The notes under the pieces: generated by a model | What the model was told of the DNA's origin: nothing | The model's input: the letters and a program-made list of their open reading frames with translations, nothing else | Database searches by the model: none | Shown: positions 1 to 8,354 of the stretch, piece after piece | Numbering within the stretch: the first letter of the stretch is position 1 | Layout of the letters: each line of letters begins with the position of its first letter | Program-made: the position numbers and the translations under genes | Origin: JAJPHT01 sp035526585 | Lineage (GTDB): Archaea; Thermoplasmatota; SW-10-69-26; JACQPN01; JAJPHT01 | Length of the DNA stretch: 40,191 nucleotides | Assembly (NCBI GenBank): GCA_035526585.1 | Contig: DATLCC010000081.1 | Span: forward strand, 1 to 40,191 | Direction: 5' to 3'

Positions 1-57
1 CAGGAGGACGCTCCCGAGGAAGTGGCGGAGCGCATCATGGCGTTCCTATCGAAGTAG
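1..57 (+). CDS. C-terminal tail of a protein, possibly alpha/beta hydrolase (partial, 5' end outside window)
   Basis: An open frame runs from the window edge to a TAG at 55-57 and gives 18 residues ending PEEVAERIMAFLSK. An amphipathic last helix of the type PEEVxxxIxxFL is common at the end of alpha/beta hydrolases, but this tail is too short to prove a family. It converges with the next gene: the two stop codons overlap, so the last 12 bp are shared by both genes on opposite strands. Confidence 0.4.
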   Translation, partial: QEDAPEEVAERIMAFLSK

Positions 58-795
58 AAGCTCACGCAGCGCCGCGTTCGCCGCGCGCGACCCGCTGCGC
101 CCGTCCGCGAAGAAGGCGTGGTCGCCCGGCGGTCGCACGAGCGTCGTCGGGGCATCGATCCGATCGACCCACGCCTCGGCCTCGCGCGGCTCCAGCACCT
201 CGTCGTCCACGGCCTGCATCACGAGCGCGCGCGGCACCCGCAGGCGCGCGGGGTAGACCTCGGGCCCCTGCTCGACGATGCGCGCGAAGATGTGCCGCGC
301 GAGCTCGCGCCAGTACGGCTCGCCATGCCAGAGCGCCGCGAGGCGCTGCGTGCCCATGGGCAGGCTCTCCGGCGTGCGCCCCTCGAAGTAGGCGCGCCGC
401 TTCGGGCCCGCGACGCCGCTCGTCCCGAGGAGCGCGAGCGACGCGACCCGCTCCGGCGCCTGCTCCGCGATGCGCGCGGCGAGGACTCCGCCGAGGCTCG
501 CGCCGACCAGGTGCACCGGGCGCGCGTCGAGCTGCGGCAGGAGCTGCAGGACGTCGTCCGTCATCGCGCGATAGGTGAGCGTGTCCCAAGCCACCGCGCC
601 GCCCAGATGCGTCGAGCGCCCGTGCCCGCGCAGGTCGACGAAGGCGAGGCGCATCTCGTCGCGCAGGGCGACGCGCTGGCTGCGGAACGCCGCGCCCGCC
701 GCGAGCGCGCCGTGGAGGAAGACGACGAGGGGCGCCCCTTCTTTTCCATCGAGCTCCACGTGGAGCTCGACGTCCCCGACGGCGAAGCGCGGCAA
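46..795 (-). CDS. alpha/beta hydrolase
   Basis: A 249-residue soluble protein with the full alpha/beta hydrolase signature. The oxyanion-hole motif FLHG lies at about 26-29, and the nucleophile elbow GASLGG puts the catalytic Ser at residue 100. An Asp pair (about 197-198, VDDEV) is the likely acid and His226 (GDHAFF) the likely base. The length is usual for the family. The substrate cannot be read from sequence; esterases, lactonases and C-C hydrolases all share this pattern. The stop overlaps the convergent partial gene at the window edge, and the gene follows a receiver protein on the same strand with a 24-nt gap, so the two may be co-transcribed. Confidence 0.88.
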   Translation of the reverse strand: MPRFAVGDVELHVELDGKEGAPLVVFLHGALAAGAAFRSQRVALRDEMRLAFVDLRGHGRSTHLGGAVAWDTLTYRAMTDDVLQLLPQLDARPVHLVGASLGGVLAARIAEQAPERVASLALLGTSGVAGPKRRAYFEGRTPESLPMGTQRLAALWHGEPYWRELARHIFARIVEQGPEVYPARLRVPRALVMQAVDDEVLEPREAEAWVDRIDAPTTLVRPPGDHAFFADGRSGSRAANAALRELLLR

Positions 796-819
796 CGCGC
801 TCGCGACGCGGGCGCGCCC

Positions 820-1185
820 TTATGCGCCTTGCGCCGCCGCGAGGGCGCGCTCGACGTCCGGGGCACGCAGGGGCTTCTCAAGATGCGCACGCGCGCCAAG
901 CGCAGACGCCTGCGTGACCCTCGCGTGGTGCGCGGCGAGCGCGCTCATCGTGACGATGCGCGTGCGCATGGAGGCGCGCCCGATGTCCCACATGAGGTCC
1001 ACGCCGTCGTCGTCTCCCAGGAGAAGGTCCAGGAAGACGACGTCGGGCGGCTGCGTCGCAAGCAGGGTGCGCGCTTGAGCCAGGTCGCCCGCCCACGAGA
1101 TCTGCACCTCGGCGCGAAGGGTGCCTAGGATCGTCGCGAGCTGCTTGGCGATCGCCTCGCTGTCGTCCACGACTAGGATCCGCAT
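820..1185 (-). CDS. stand-alone response regulator receiver domain
   Basis: A 121-residue single-domain CheY-like receiver from the ATG that begins MRILVVDD. Acidic pocket residues D7-D8, phospho-acceptor D53 (VVFLDLLLGD), switch residue S81 and K104 (LEKP) are all present. There is no output domain, so it would act by protein-protein contact or as a phosphate sink. No kinase is adjacent; the only kinase in the window is 36 kb away. An in-frame ATG at 1209 would add eight residues (MRAAPGRP). The longer ORF that continues upstream is not supported, because the receiver fold begins at MRIL. Confidence 0.85.
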   Translation of the reverse strand: MRILVVDDSEAIAKQLATILGTLRAEVQISWAGDLAQARTLLATQPPDVVFLDLLLGDDDGVDLMWDIGRASMRTRIVTMSALAAHHARVTQASALGARAHLEKPLRAPDVERALAAAQGA

Positions 1186-1265
1186 CGGTCGGCCTGGAGC
1201 GGCCCTCATGACGAAAGCATGCCACTTCCGCCCCCGGGGGGTCCTCGCACCGTGCCGGCAAGCGT

Positions 1266-1862
1266 CTAGCCCTCGGCGGCTGCGACGTGCGCCATGATGC
1301 ATTGTGCCAGCCAGGCCGCCGCTGCCTTGTCCTCGGCGAAGGCGCGATGGCCTCCGGGGACCCGGTGGAACTCGGCGTAGGGGAGGAACATGCGCCAGAA
1401 CATCGTGTGCGTCGGAGAATAGAGCGGATCGTCCTCGTATTCGACGACGAGCGCGCGGCCGCGGTAGCGCCGAAGCGCCTCCGCCGGGAAGGCGTCGTCC
1501 GGGATCTGGGCCAGATAGGTGAGGGCGGCCCGATCCTCCGGGCCGCCGGCGCGGGGGATGCGCCTGCGGAAGGTCGCGCGGAACGCTTCGGTCGCATGCG
1601 GGGGGGACGCGACCACCGCGAGGCTCGCGACGCGATCGGGATCCTCGACCGCGAGCCAGGAGGCGGCCGTCGCGCCGCGGCTGTGCCCGACCACGTGCGC
1701 CGGCAGATGCGGGGCCGCATCGAGCGCCACCTCCTGCGGCGTCACGAGGTGGCGCGCGTCGTGCAGGATGACGCGGCGCCCCGCGGCCTCGAGGAGCGGC
1801 GCGACGCGCGACCATGCGTCGGGGCCGTCGAGGATCCCGTGCAGGAGAAGGATCGGGAGCAA
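1266..1862 (-). CDS. alpha/beta hydrolase, short form
   Basis: A compact 198-residue hydrolase. The frame opens directly with the oxyanion strand (ILLLHG, residues 4-9). The nucleophile elbow GHSRG puts Ser at residue 61, an acidic pair lies in YEDDPLYS, and a His sits in VPGGHRAF near the C terminus. This resembles the RBBP9/YdeN-like group of small serine hydrolases. The start is TTG at 1862, the only start-type codon after an in-frame stop just upstream, which is unusual but leaves the catalytic core intact. The substrate is unknown. The next gene upstream on the same strand ends 41 bp away. Confidence 0.82.
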   Translation of the reverse strand: MLPILLLHGILDGPDAWSRVAPLLEAAGRRVILHDARHLVTPQEVALDAAPHLPAHVVGHSRGATAASWLAVEDPDRVASLAVVASPPHATEAFRATFRRRIPRAGGPEDRAALTYLAQIPDDAFPAEALRRYRGRALVVEYEDDPLYSPTHTMFWRMFLPYAEFHRVPGGHRAFAEDKAAAAWLAQCIMAHVAAAEG

Positions 1863-1903
1863 CGCACCCGAAAGCCTGGTCGGGCATCGTCAATCTTGGG
1901 ACA

Positions 1904-2485
1904 TCATCGCCGACGCGAGGCGAGGAGGACCGCGGCGAGCGTGGCGAGCCCCAGAAGGCCGGCTCCGAGCCCGGGGACGTCCTTCGCGGGAGTGGGCTCC
2001 CTCTCCTCGCCGGAGGCATCGGTCCCACCCTCGGCGGGCGGGACGTCGTCGACGGTGGACGGCCCCCCGCCCGCGGCGAACATGATGGGCGGCGCATCCC
2101 CCACCGCGATGTGGGCGGAGCCGATGCCTTCGTCCCCGTCCATGATGGTGACGAAGACGTTCTGGTCGTCGACCTCCGCGGGGATCGTCCATTCGAAGGT
2201 GCCCTCGGCCTTCTCGTCGAGCGAGACGTTGCCGATCCGGCCGATCGTGACGTCGGCCCCCTCGGTCTCGCCGTCGTGAGTGAAGTCGACGCGGTACGTG
2301 TGTCCCGCGAGACGATCCTTCCAGGAAGCGTTGAGGAGCGTCACGTGGAAGGTGACGACGTCGCCGACCTCGGCGGCTTGCGGGTCGGGTTCGACGGCGA
2401 GCGGGGTCTCGACCATGCTGGCCGAGCCCAGGGGGAAGACGAGCAGGCAGGTGGTCGCCCCGATCATGAGCATCCAGGATCTCAT
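1904..2485 (-). CDS. secreted surface protein with PGF-CTERM-like sorting tail
   Basis: From the ATG at 2485 the 193-residue protein begins with a short positive stretch and a hydrophobic signal sequence (MRSWMLMIGATTCLLVF). A beta-rich domain of about 100 residues follows (EVGDVVTFHVTLLNASW), resembling a CARDB/Ig-like extracellular domain. Then come an acidic, Pro/Thr-rich linker and a C terminus with VPGLG, a hydrophobic run and a closing SRRR. This layout is that of archaeal PGF-CTERM proteins processed by archaeosortase, with VPGLG in place of PGF; the sorting role is inferred. The frame extends upstream to 2608, but the signal peptide fits the 2485 start. Confidence 0.75.
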   Translation of the reverse strand: MRSWMLMIGATTCLLVFPLGSASMVETPLAVEPDPQAAEVGDVVTFHVTLLNASWKDRLAGHTYRVDFTHDGETEGADVTIGRIGNVSLDEKAEGTFEWTIPAEVDDQNVFVTIMDGDEGIGSAHIAVGDAPPIMFAAGGGPSTVDDVPPAEGGTDASGEEREPTPAKDVPGLGAGLLGLATLAAVLLASRRR

Positions 2486-2606
2486 GAGGATGCAGAACGC
2501 GGGGCGGCTCCTTGGCATTGCCGACTTGGTTGGGCTTTGGCCCACCGGGCGAGCGCCTCCGCTCGGAGCAAGGAACGGGCCCCGCGATCGACCGTGGGGC
2601 CCCGCC

Positions 2607-2628
2607 AAGAAAAGCCCCCGGACGGGCT
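2607..2628 (-). terminator. hairpin plus T-run after the MOSC gene
   Basis: On the minus strand AGCCC and GGGCT form a stem around a short GC loop and are followed by TTTTCTT. It lies about 125 nt past the MOSC stop and before the sorted surface protein. The rest of the 2486-2751 gap shows no open frame I would support. Confidence 0.4.
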
Positions 2629-2751
2629 AACATCCGGAGGTGACGGGAGCGCGCCGACGAGGCATGTCAGCGTCGCCCCCGCTGCTTTGAGGCAAACCAC
2701 CCACCCCGGGAGGCACGTAAAGGGTGATTGGAGGTGTTGTTGAAACGCCGA

Positions 2752-3210
2752 TCAGAGAAGCTCGATCCGCTGCCCGGGCTCCAGCCGGCCCTCCTGGAGG
2801 ACCCGCGCGTAGACGCGGCTCCAGCCGGGCCGGTGGTCCTGGGCGTAAAGCTTCACATTGCCGCCGACGAACGGCGACGTGATCTTGCAGGGGACGGCGT
2901 ACTTGGTGATCTCGATGGTCGCGGGCCCGAGCGACATGCGTGCCCCCGGTACGACGCGCCCCCAGTCGAGACCGACCGTCGTCACGTTCTCGCCGATCGC
3001 GCCGGGGAAGATCGTCGCACCCTCCTCCTGCAGCGCGAGGATGCGTTCGAGGGCGTAGAGGCAGAGCGCGCGGTCGGGGCCGCCGTGGTGGCGCGTGTCC
3101 TTCACGGAGTCGCCGGCAAGGCCAAGGGGCGTGAGGTCGGCGTGCGCGACGGCGCGCTTCGGGACCCCGCCCGGGGACACGTTGAGCTGGAAGATGCGGG
3201 CGGCCGCCAC
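2752..3210 (-). CDS. MOSC domain protein
   Basis: A MOSC (molybdenum cofactor sulfurase C-terminal) domain. It starts with the typical strand IFQLNVSPGGVPK, followed by THLGLxGD-like and HHGGPDRALCLY segments and PGAIGENVTTVGLDW, and the motif Cys in YAVPCKI. Stand-alone MOSC proteins bind molybdenum cofactor or transfer sulfur to it; the partner here is unknown. I prefer the GTG at 3210, which gives 152 residues, the usual family length. The longer frame to 3327 only adds residues encoded by the palindromic repeat at 3243-3316, so it is unlikely to be protein. Confidence 0.82.
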   Translation of the reverse strand: MAAARIFQLNVSPGGVPKRAVAHADLTPLGLAGDSVKDTRHHGGPDRALCLYALERILALQEEGATIFPGAIGENVTTVGLDWGRVVPGARMSLGPATIEITKYAVPCKITSPFVGGNVKLYAQDHRPGWSRVYARVLQEGRLEPGQRIELL

Positions 3211-3242
3211 AAAGGTGTCAGGACCCCTTCCGAGAAAAAAGT

Positions 3243-3316
3243 AGCCACGGAGGCCACGGAGATCTTGGAGGAACGAGGTCCGATCACCTCCGTGGCCCTT
3301 TGTGGCTCCGTCTGCG
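3243..3316. repeat. dispersed long imperfect palindrome, copy A
   Basis: The left arm (AGCCACGGAGGCCACGGAGA) and the right arm (CACCTCCGTGGCCCTTTGTGGCTCCG) are imperfect reverse complements around a loop of about 30 bp. It fills the gap between the acyltransferase stop and the MOSC start. Closely similar palindromes occur at 3900-3971 and 34921-34992. Confidence 0.75.
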
Positions 3317-3323
3317 CAACGCG

Positions 3324-3878
3324 TCACACGTCAGCATCGCTGCTGCTGGCCGCATCTCGAAGCTTCCGGACCGGCACGCCGCCCCAGAGCTCGCCCGCGG
3401 GGATGTCGCGGTTCACGAGCGACATCGCGGAGACCACGGCGCCGTCCCCGACGATCACGCCCGGCAGCAGCGTGCAGTTCGCGCCGATGGTCGCGCGCTT
3501 CCCGATGACGACCGGCCCCGTCCGATAGAAGTCGGCCGCATACTCGTGGCAAAGGATCGTCGTGCGGTAGCCCACGACGGCGTCCTCGTGGATGGTGATC
3601 ATGTAGGGGTAGAAGATATCAAAGGTGACTTCGAGCCCGACCGCGGCGTGCGGGTGCACCTTCGCGCGCAGGAGCGCACGGTACATCCAGTTCTTGACGC
3701 GGAAGCTCGGCATCACGCGCGCCGTCGCGATGACCGCGTAGCGCCAGCTCGTGCGGACGAAGCCCGCGTGCTTGCGCCAGTACCAGAGCGAGGCGCGCGG
3801 GCCGTCGCTGGGCTTCTGGAGGCAGCGCGCCTTGCGGTCCGTCGTGGTCACAGTCGCCGCGAGGGTCGGCTGCATCAT
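3324..3878 (-). CDS. hexapeptide-repeat acyltransferase (LbH fold)
   Basis: A 184-residue protein whose second half has the hexapeptide pattern of left-handed beta-helix acyltransferases: VGYRTTILCHEY, VVIGKRATIGANCTLLPGV, IVGDGAVVSAMS, then the usual exit sequence VNRDIPAGELWGGVPVRKL. The His in LCHEY is where the catalytic His of the maltose/galactoside acetyltransferase and WbbJ group sits. It probably acetylates a sugar of an envelope glycan or a small metabolite; the acceptor cannot be read. Two adjacent ATG codons (3878, 3875) follow an AAGGG element. It is flanked on both sides by copies of the same dispersed palindrome. Confidence 0.85.
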   Translation of the reverse strand: MMQPTLAATVTTTDRKARCLQKPSDGPRASLWYWRKHAGFVRTSWRYAVIATARVMPSFRVKNWMYRALLRAKVHPHAAVGLEVTFDIFYPYMITIHEDAVVGYRTTILCHEYAADFYRTGPVVIGKRATIGANCTLLPGVIVGDGAVVSAMSLVNRDIPAGELWGGVPVRKLRDAASSSDADV

Positions 3879-3899
3879 GAGCCCTTCGCCGCGTTGCAG

Positions 3900-3971
3900 A
3901 CGAAGTCACGGAGGGCCACGGAGGTGGGAGGCCAAAATGTCTCGACGTCTCCGTGGTCCTCCGTGGCTTCG
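3900..3971. repeat. dispersed long imperfect palindrome, copy B
   Basis: The left arm begins CGAAGTCACGGAGGGCCACG and the right arm ends CCGTGGTCCTCCGTGGCTTC, pairing over about 24 bp with few mismatches. It occupies the gap between the hef stop (3991) and the acyltransferase start (3878). It may act as a terminator or be a mobile miniature repeat. Confidence 0.78.
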
Positions 3972-3990
3972 ATCTCGAAGAAGAGAGCGA

Positions 3991-6291
3991 CTACCTTGAC
4001 GGCCGGCCCACATACTGACTACGAAGCGTCCGGTGGATCCCGCCCGCGATGAGCTCGCCCACGCCCTCGACCTCCATGAGCTCCTCGACCGACGCGTCCG
4101 CGATCGCTTTCATGGTGCCGAAGTGCTCCAGCAGCCGGCGCGAGAGCACCGCGCTCACGTTGGGCAGCCCTTCGACGAGGAAGCGCAGCCGCTCGTCCTC
4201 GCTCATCGGGCCCTTGTCGTTGCGCACCTTGAGCGGGCGCTTCTCGCCCAGCTGCTCGCGCTTCGCGATCGCCGCGAGGAGCTGCGCCGTGTCGGCGGGG
4301 TCCTTCGTGGTGAACACCGACACGCGCAGGTCGGTCGAAAGCGCCGCGAGCGCGCCGTACACCTGCGTCGCGCCGAAACCTGGCGCGAGGAGCCCCTCGC
4401 CCTCGATGACGACGAGCGGCGCGCTGTATGCGTCGCGAAGCGCGCGCGCCTGCGGGAAGAGGCGCCCGTCCGCGAGGCTGCGCGCGAAGTCCTCCGCCTC
4501 CTTGCGCTCGACGGCGACGCGGTCGCTCAAGACGTAATCGCCGATGGCGAGCGTCTCGGGCCTCACGATGACGCCGAGCTTCGAAAGCTCGCGCACGACG
4601 GCGCTGTTGAATTCCCTCTGGTCGGCGATGATGACGATCTTCTCGACCTCGTCGGGAAGCCGCTGGGTCTCGAAGGCGTCGAGCGGCTTCTCCAGGCGGG
4701 CCGCGCCGCCCTCCACGAACGCAGACTTGCGCCAGTCGTCCGAATCCTGCGAGGCGTTCACGGCGCGGAAATATTTCTTGAGCGCGTCGATCTCCTTGGC
4801 CATCTTTTTCTCTTTGCCGCGCGACGCGAAATGATAGGTCTCGTCGCGCGTGTCCTTCGTGATGAGGATCACGACGCGCCCCGCGCGCTTGCGCCCGGTG
4901 CGGCCGCGACGCTGGATGGCGCGGATCTCGCTCGGGACGGGCTCGTAGAAGACGACGAGGTCCACTTGCGGGATGTCGAGCCCCTCCTCCGCCACGCTCG
5001 TCGCCACGAGCACGTTGAACTCGCCGCCCTTGAAGCGCTCGATGAGCTCGACCTGCTTCTTCTGGGACATGCCCTTGTCCGTCTCGGATCGCGAGGCCTG
5101 GCCCACGAATCGGGAAGCCCTGACCCCCTCGACCGCGGCCAGGGCCTCGACCAGGGCTTCCGCCGTGTCGCGGAAGTTCGTGAACACCAGGATCCGGCTG
5201 TCGGCCTTGATCTTGAGCTGCTGGCGCAGCAGGATCGCGACCTGGCGCAGCTTCGGGTGGTCGACCTTCGAGTCGCCGAGGAGCTCGACGACCTCCTTCG
5301 TGCGTGGGTCCGTGACGATCGCCTTCGCGGCCTTGCTCTCGTCCGACATGAGGCGCTCGATGTACTGGAGGGTCGCCCCCACGCCTTGCGTCTCGATCAT
5401 CTCGACGGCGTGGCCGAGCTTCAGGGCCGCCGCCTGCGCCGAGAGCGCCTTGTACACCTGGCCATCCGTTTCCCCGGAGCGCAGGCGCGCCTGCAGCAGG
5501 CGCTGCGCGTCGAGAAGGACCTTCTTCGTCACGAAGCGCATGTGCGGCGGGATGCCGCCCGACATGCGCAGCGTCTGCACGGCCTCGTCGTACATCGCGC
5601 GCAGCAGCGTCGCGGCCTGCTTCAGGCTCTCGGGCACCGCGACCGTCTTCCACTCGACGTCCGTGTCCTGCACGTAGGGCGCGGTGTCCGCGTCCATCTC
5701 GGTGCGCACCTCGACGCCGTCGATGCCGAGGTTCTGGCACACCTCGCGGATCTTCTCGGCCTTCGCGCCGGGGCTCGCCGTCATCGCAAGCACGCGTCCG
5801 CCCATGCGCGCCCTGCGGTACGCTTCCGCGATGAAGACGTACGCGTAGTTGCCGACCGCGCGGTGGGACTCGTCGAAGACCACGAGCGAGACGGACCCGA
5901 GGTCGAAGCGGCCCGCGACGATGTCGTTCTGCACGACCTGCGGGGTCGAGCAGATCATGCCCGCTATCTTGTACGCGAGCTCGCGCTCCTCCGGTGGCGT
6001 CTCGCCCGTGAACGTCTCCACCTTCACGCCAAGAAGGCTCGAGGCGAAGAACGCGGAATGCTGCTCGACGAGCGGCTTCGTCGGGGCAAGAAGAAGGATC
6101 TTGCCCGGGGCGTCGTCCAACCGATGCGCGATGGCGAGGAGCGCGACGACCGTCTTCCCCATGCCCGTGGGGAGGATGACGAGCGTGTTCCGCTTCCCCG
6201 CCTCGTGCGCGATGGCGACCTGGTAGTCGCGCCTTGCGACCGCGCCCTCCTTGATCCGAGGGTGGGCGATCACCTCGGGCGCGCCTGGCAT
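3991..6291 (-). CDS. hef: Hef-type helicase-nuclease (archaeal FANCM/XPF homologue)
   Basis: A 766-residue protein from ATG 6291. An SF2 helicase half has Walker A PTGMGKT (41-47), DESH box (140-143), TASPG and motif VI QRRGRTGRKR. The C-terminal half is an XPF/ERCC4-type nuclease with GDYVLSDR and catalytic ERKEAED (595-601), followed by a tandem helix-hairpin-helix region (EGLPNVSAVLSRRLLEHFG, MEVEGVGELIAGGI). This is the full Hef architecture, used at stalled forks and on branched DNA together with PCNA in euryarchaea. All key motifs are intact. A GTG at 6348 would add 19 weakly conserved residues and is the alternative start. Confidence 0.95.
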   Translation of the reverse strand: MPGAPEVIAHPRIKEGAVARRDYQVAIAHEAGKRNTLVILPTGMGKTVVALLAIAHRLDDAPGKILLLAPTKPLVEQHSAFFASSLLGVKVETFTGETPPEERELAYKIAGMICSTPQVVQNDIVAGRFDLGSVSLVVFDESHRAVGNYAYVFIAEAYRRARMGGRVLAMTASPGAKAEKIREVCQNLGIDGVEVRTEMDADTAPYVQDTDVEWKTVAVPESLKQAATLLRAMYDEAVQTLRMSGGIPPHMRFVTKKVLLDAQRLLQARLRSGETDGQVYKALSAQAAALKLGHAVEMIETQGVGATLQYIERLMSDESKAAKAIVTDPRTKEVVELLGDSKVDHPKLRQVAILLRQQLKIKADSRILVFTNFRDTAEALVEALAAVEGVRASRFVGQASRSETDKGMSQKKQVELIERFKGGEFNVLVATSVAEEGLDIPQVDLVVFYEPVPSEIRAIQRRGRTGRKRAGRVVILITKDTRDETYHFASRGKEKKMAKEIDALKKYFRAVNASQDSDDWRKSAFVEGGAARLEKPLDAFETQRLPDEVEKIVIIADQREFNSAVVRELSKLGVIVRPETLAIGDYVLSDRVAVERKEAEDFARSLADGRLFPQARALRDAYSAPLVVIEGEGLLAPGFGATQVYGALAALSTDLRVSVFTTKDPADTAQLLAAIAKREQLGEKRPLKVRNDKGPMSEDERLRFLVEGLPNVSAVLSRRLLEHFGTMKAIADASVEELMEVEGVGELIAGGIHRTLRSQYVGRPSR

Positions 6292-6507
6292 GGGGTCGCT
6301 GAGCCTCGCCTTCTCGCTTGAGCCTTCCCGCGGCCCCGGTGAAAGCACCGGCCCCGCCGCTCCGCTTGGCGCGACGGACGCGACCGCACGCGACGGACGC
6401 GACGCCTCTCGTCACGGTCGCGGCCGTCGCGTCGTCGCGCCTGTCGCGCTCGGCGAAGCAGCTCCGGAAGGCAAACCCTAAGGCGAGTGGTCGGGCTCGC
6501 CGGAGGG
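6292..6507. other. divergent promoter region with a direct repeat
   Basis: The gap lies between hef (leftward) and the Ig-like surface protein (rightward). It contains two exact copies of GCGACGGACGCGAC at 6371-6384 and 6390-6403, spaced 19 bp start to start, and further GTCGCG-rich sequence that can pair with them. No clear TATA element is visible. The repeat may be an operator or only low-complexity GC sequence. Confidence 0.3.
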
Positions 6508-7353
6508 ATGCGCGCTGCTCTGGTCGCGCTCGTTGCGTTGCTCGCCGCGGGCGCGGCCAGCGCGCAGGAGCCCGACGAGCTGCAGCCTGAGGCATGCCGC
6601 GCGCCGCTCCTCGAGATCGAGCGGCCCGGAGGCTTCGAGCCGGGCACGTCCACCGCGCTCCTCATGGCGGTCGAGAACCCGAACGGGCCGCCCGTGGACA
6701 ACGTGCGCGCGACGGTGACGACGACCGCGCCCGCGGGTTGGACCGCGATCCCCACGCAGCGTGAGCTGACGCTGGGCCCGCAGAACACGAGCGTCACGAC
6801 GCTCGTGGTGACGGCGCCCAACCGCGGGAGCGGCGCCGGCGGCGGCAACGTCACGGTGCTCGTCACGTTCGTCTGCACGAACGACGACATCCAGACGAGC
6901 GCGTCCTCGTCGCTGAGCCTCGGCGTCGCGATCCTCGCCTTCAACGCGCCCTGGCCCCTTGTGCTGAGCGCGTTCGCCGTGCTCGCGGCCGGCGTCACGG
7001 TGCTTGGCATCCGGCGCTTCCGCCGCGGCGTCGCCATCAACGCGTCGTCGCAGGAGCGCGAGGTCGCCTCGGGGAAGAGCGTGAAGTTCACCTTCGTGAT
7101 CGAGAACCGCCGCGGGAAGCCTCAACGGCTGCGCCTCGCGCCCGAGGGCGTGCCCGAGGGGTGGACGCTCCACATGGCGCTCGAGCTCGTCGACCTCGAG
7201 CCAGGCGAGGAGAAGACGCTCTGGGCCATCCTCAAGGCGCCGCCCCAGGCGCCCCCGGGCCTCGACGTGACGGTGACCCTTCACCTTGAGGACGAGCGAG
7301 GCGCGCGCGACCTCGGGAGCGCGCTCCTCCACGCCCGCGTCGCGACCGGCTGA
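6508..7353 (+). CDS. surface membrane protein: signal peptide, Ig-like domain, TM, second Ig-like domain
   Basis: 281 residues from ATG 6508 (an in-frame GTG at 6487 is the alternative). A signal sequence (MRAALVALVALLAAGAASA) leads to a beta-sandwich segment of the NEW3/CARDB type (MAVENPNGPPVDNVRATV, APAGWTAIP, LGPQNTSVTTLVV). A single membrane span at about 148-166 (PLVLSAFAVLAAGVTVLGI) is followed by RRFRRG and a second, similar domain (KFTFVIENRRGKPQRLRLAPEGVPEGW). By positive-inside logic the second domain is cytoplasmic. It is a paralogue of the next gene, which has the same order of parts. Function unknown; it could be an envelope scaffold or sensor. Confidence 0.75.
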   Translation: MRAALVALVALLAAGAASAQEPDELQPEACRAPLLEIERPGGFEPGTSTALLMAVENPNGPPVDNVRATVTTTAPAGWTAIPTQRELTLGPQNTSVTTLVVTAPNRGSGAGGGNVTVLVTFVCTNDDIQTSASSSLSLGVAILAFNAPWPLVLSAFAVLAAGVTVLGIRRFRRGVAINASSQEREVASGKSVKFTFVIENRRGKPQRLRLAPEGVPEGWTLHMALELVDLEPGEEKTLWAILKAPPQAPPGLDVTVTLHLEDERGARDLGSALLHARVATG

Positions 7354-7367
7354 TCGGTCGTTGCAAA

Positions 7368-7377
7368 GCCTTTAACC
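7368..7377 (+). promoter_or_regulatory. TATA-like element before the second Ig-like gene
   Basis: CCTTTAA lies about 33 nt before ATG 7405, in the 51-nt gap after the first paralogue. At the usual archaeal spacing of about 26-27 nt to the start site, the transcript would have a leader of only a few nucleotides. Confidence 0.45.
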
Positions 7378-7404
7378 GCCGCGCCGAAGGTTGCAGGCGC
7401 GGCC

Positions 7405-8298
7405 ATGCGGGTCGCCCTCCTCGCCATCCTTCTGCTCGCGGCCGTGCCGAGCGCGCTCGCGCAGGTCCCCGGTGTGCCCGTGACCGCGTGCGGGCCGATC
7501 TCCATCCCGGCGCAGCCCACGACGCCCGCCGCCGTGCGCGCGGGCGACAGCACGAGCGTCGTCGTCGAGGTGCAGAACGCCGGCCGGTTGCCCGTCACCG
7601 TCACGATCGTCGCCGCGAACCCGCCCTCGGGGTGGACGATCGATGCGCCCGGGCCCACGCAGGTGCAGCCGCAGGCCACCGGCTCATTCACCTTCACCGT
7701 CACGGCGACCAAGGACGCGGGGGACGACGCGCCGCTGAGCTTCTCGGCGAGCGGCACGTGCGACTCGCCTTTGGGCGCCAACTGCGGCGCGGCCTGCAAC
7801 GCGGGGAGCGCGAACGCGCAGGTCACCGTCCCGTACGCGGCGCCGCAGGGGTTCCGGATCCCGGGGCTCGACAACCTGAACTTCCCCGTCGAATATCTCC
7901 TCGCCGCGATCGTCCTCGTGGGCCTTGCGAGCGCGATCCCCTTCGTCATGCGCCGCAAGAAGGGAGGGATCGTCGCCGAGTGTCCCGAGCCGTTGAAGAT
8001 GGTGAAGCCGGGCCGCGGCACGAGCTTCCCCATCGAGCTGCGGAACGCCGCGAAGGACCCGGCCGTCGCGCAGTTCGAGGTGGGCGCCGTGCCCGAAGGC
8101 TGGAGCGCGTTCATGCCGCTCCCCGAGGTGCAGCTCGCCGGGCGCGAGGCGCGCAGCCTCTGGCTCATGGTGCGATCCCCGGCGACCGCGAGCACGGGAG
8201 ACGTGGTCGACGTCGAGCTCAAGCTCAAGGATCCGCGCGGCAACGACGCGGGCGCCGTGCGCGTGCGCGCCGAGGTCCAAGGCGCAGGCGACGCGTGA
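7405..8298 (+). CDS. surface membrane protein, paralogue of the preceding gene
   Basis: 297 residues. The signal peptide (MRVALLAILLLAAVPSALAQ) precedes an extracellular NEW3-like beta domain (VEVQNAGRLPVTVTIVA, PPSGWTIDAPG) with four Cys in its second half (GTCDSPLGANCGAACNAG), which suggests disulfides. A membrane span (VEYLLAAIVLVGLASAIPFV) and MRRKKGG follow, then a C-terminal domain aligned with the first paralogue: VPEGWSAFMPLPEVQLAGRE here against VPEGWTLHMALELVDLEPGE there. The shared order shows that the pair arose by duplication. No enzymatic motif is seen. A convergent prepilin peptidase follows. Confidence 0.75.
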   Translation: MRVALLAILLLAAVPSALAQVPGVPVTACGPISIPAQPTTPAAVRAGDSTSVVVEVQNAGRLPVTVTIVAANPPSGWTIDAPGPTQVQPQATGSFTFTVTATKDAGDDAPLSFSASGTCDSPLGANCGAACNAGSANAQVTVPYAAPQGFRIPGLDNLNFPVEYLLAAIVLVGLASAIPFVMRRKKGGIVAECPEPLKMVKPGRGTSFPIELRNAAKDPAVAQFEVGAVPEGWSAFMPLPEVQLAGREARSLWLMVRSPATASTGDVVDVELKLKDPRGNDAGAVRVRAEVQGAGDA

Positions 8299-8354
8299 TC
8301 CGCTTCGCAAGATGGTAGACCGGAATACCGGGACGTCGCCGGAACTCCAAAAGG

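Noticed and set aside
820..2097. 425-residue minus-strand frame reaching upstream of the receiver
   Set aside because: Only the last 121 residues match a family; the upstream part overlaps the hydrolase gene in another frame and looks like random Arg/Pro-rich translation.
4033..6321. 762-residue plus-strand open frame opposite hef
   Set aside because: The Hef motifs on the minus strand are complete; the plus frame is rich in R, D, L and E as expected of an antisense shadow in GC-rich DNA, with no domain.
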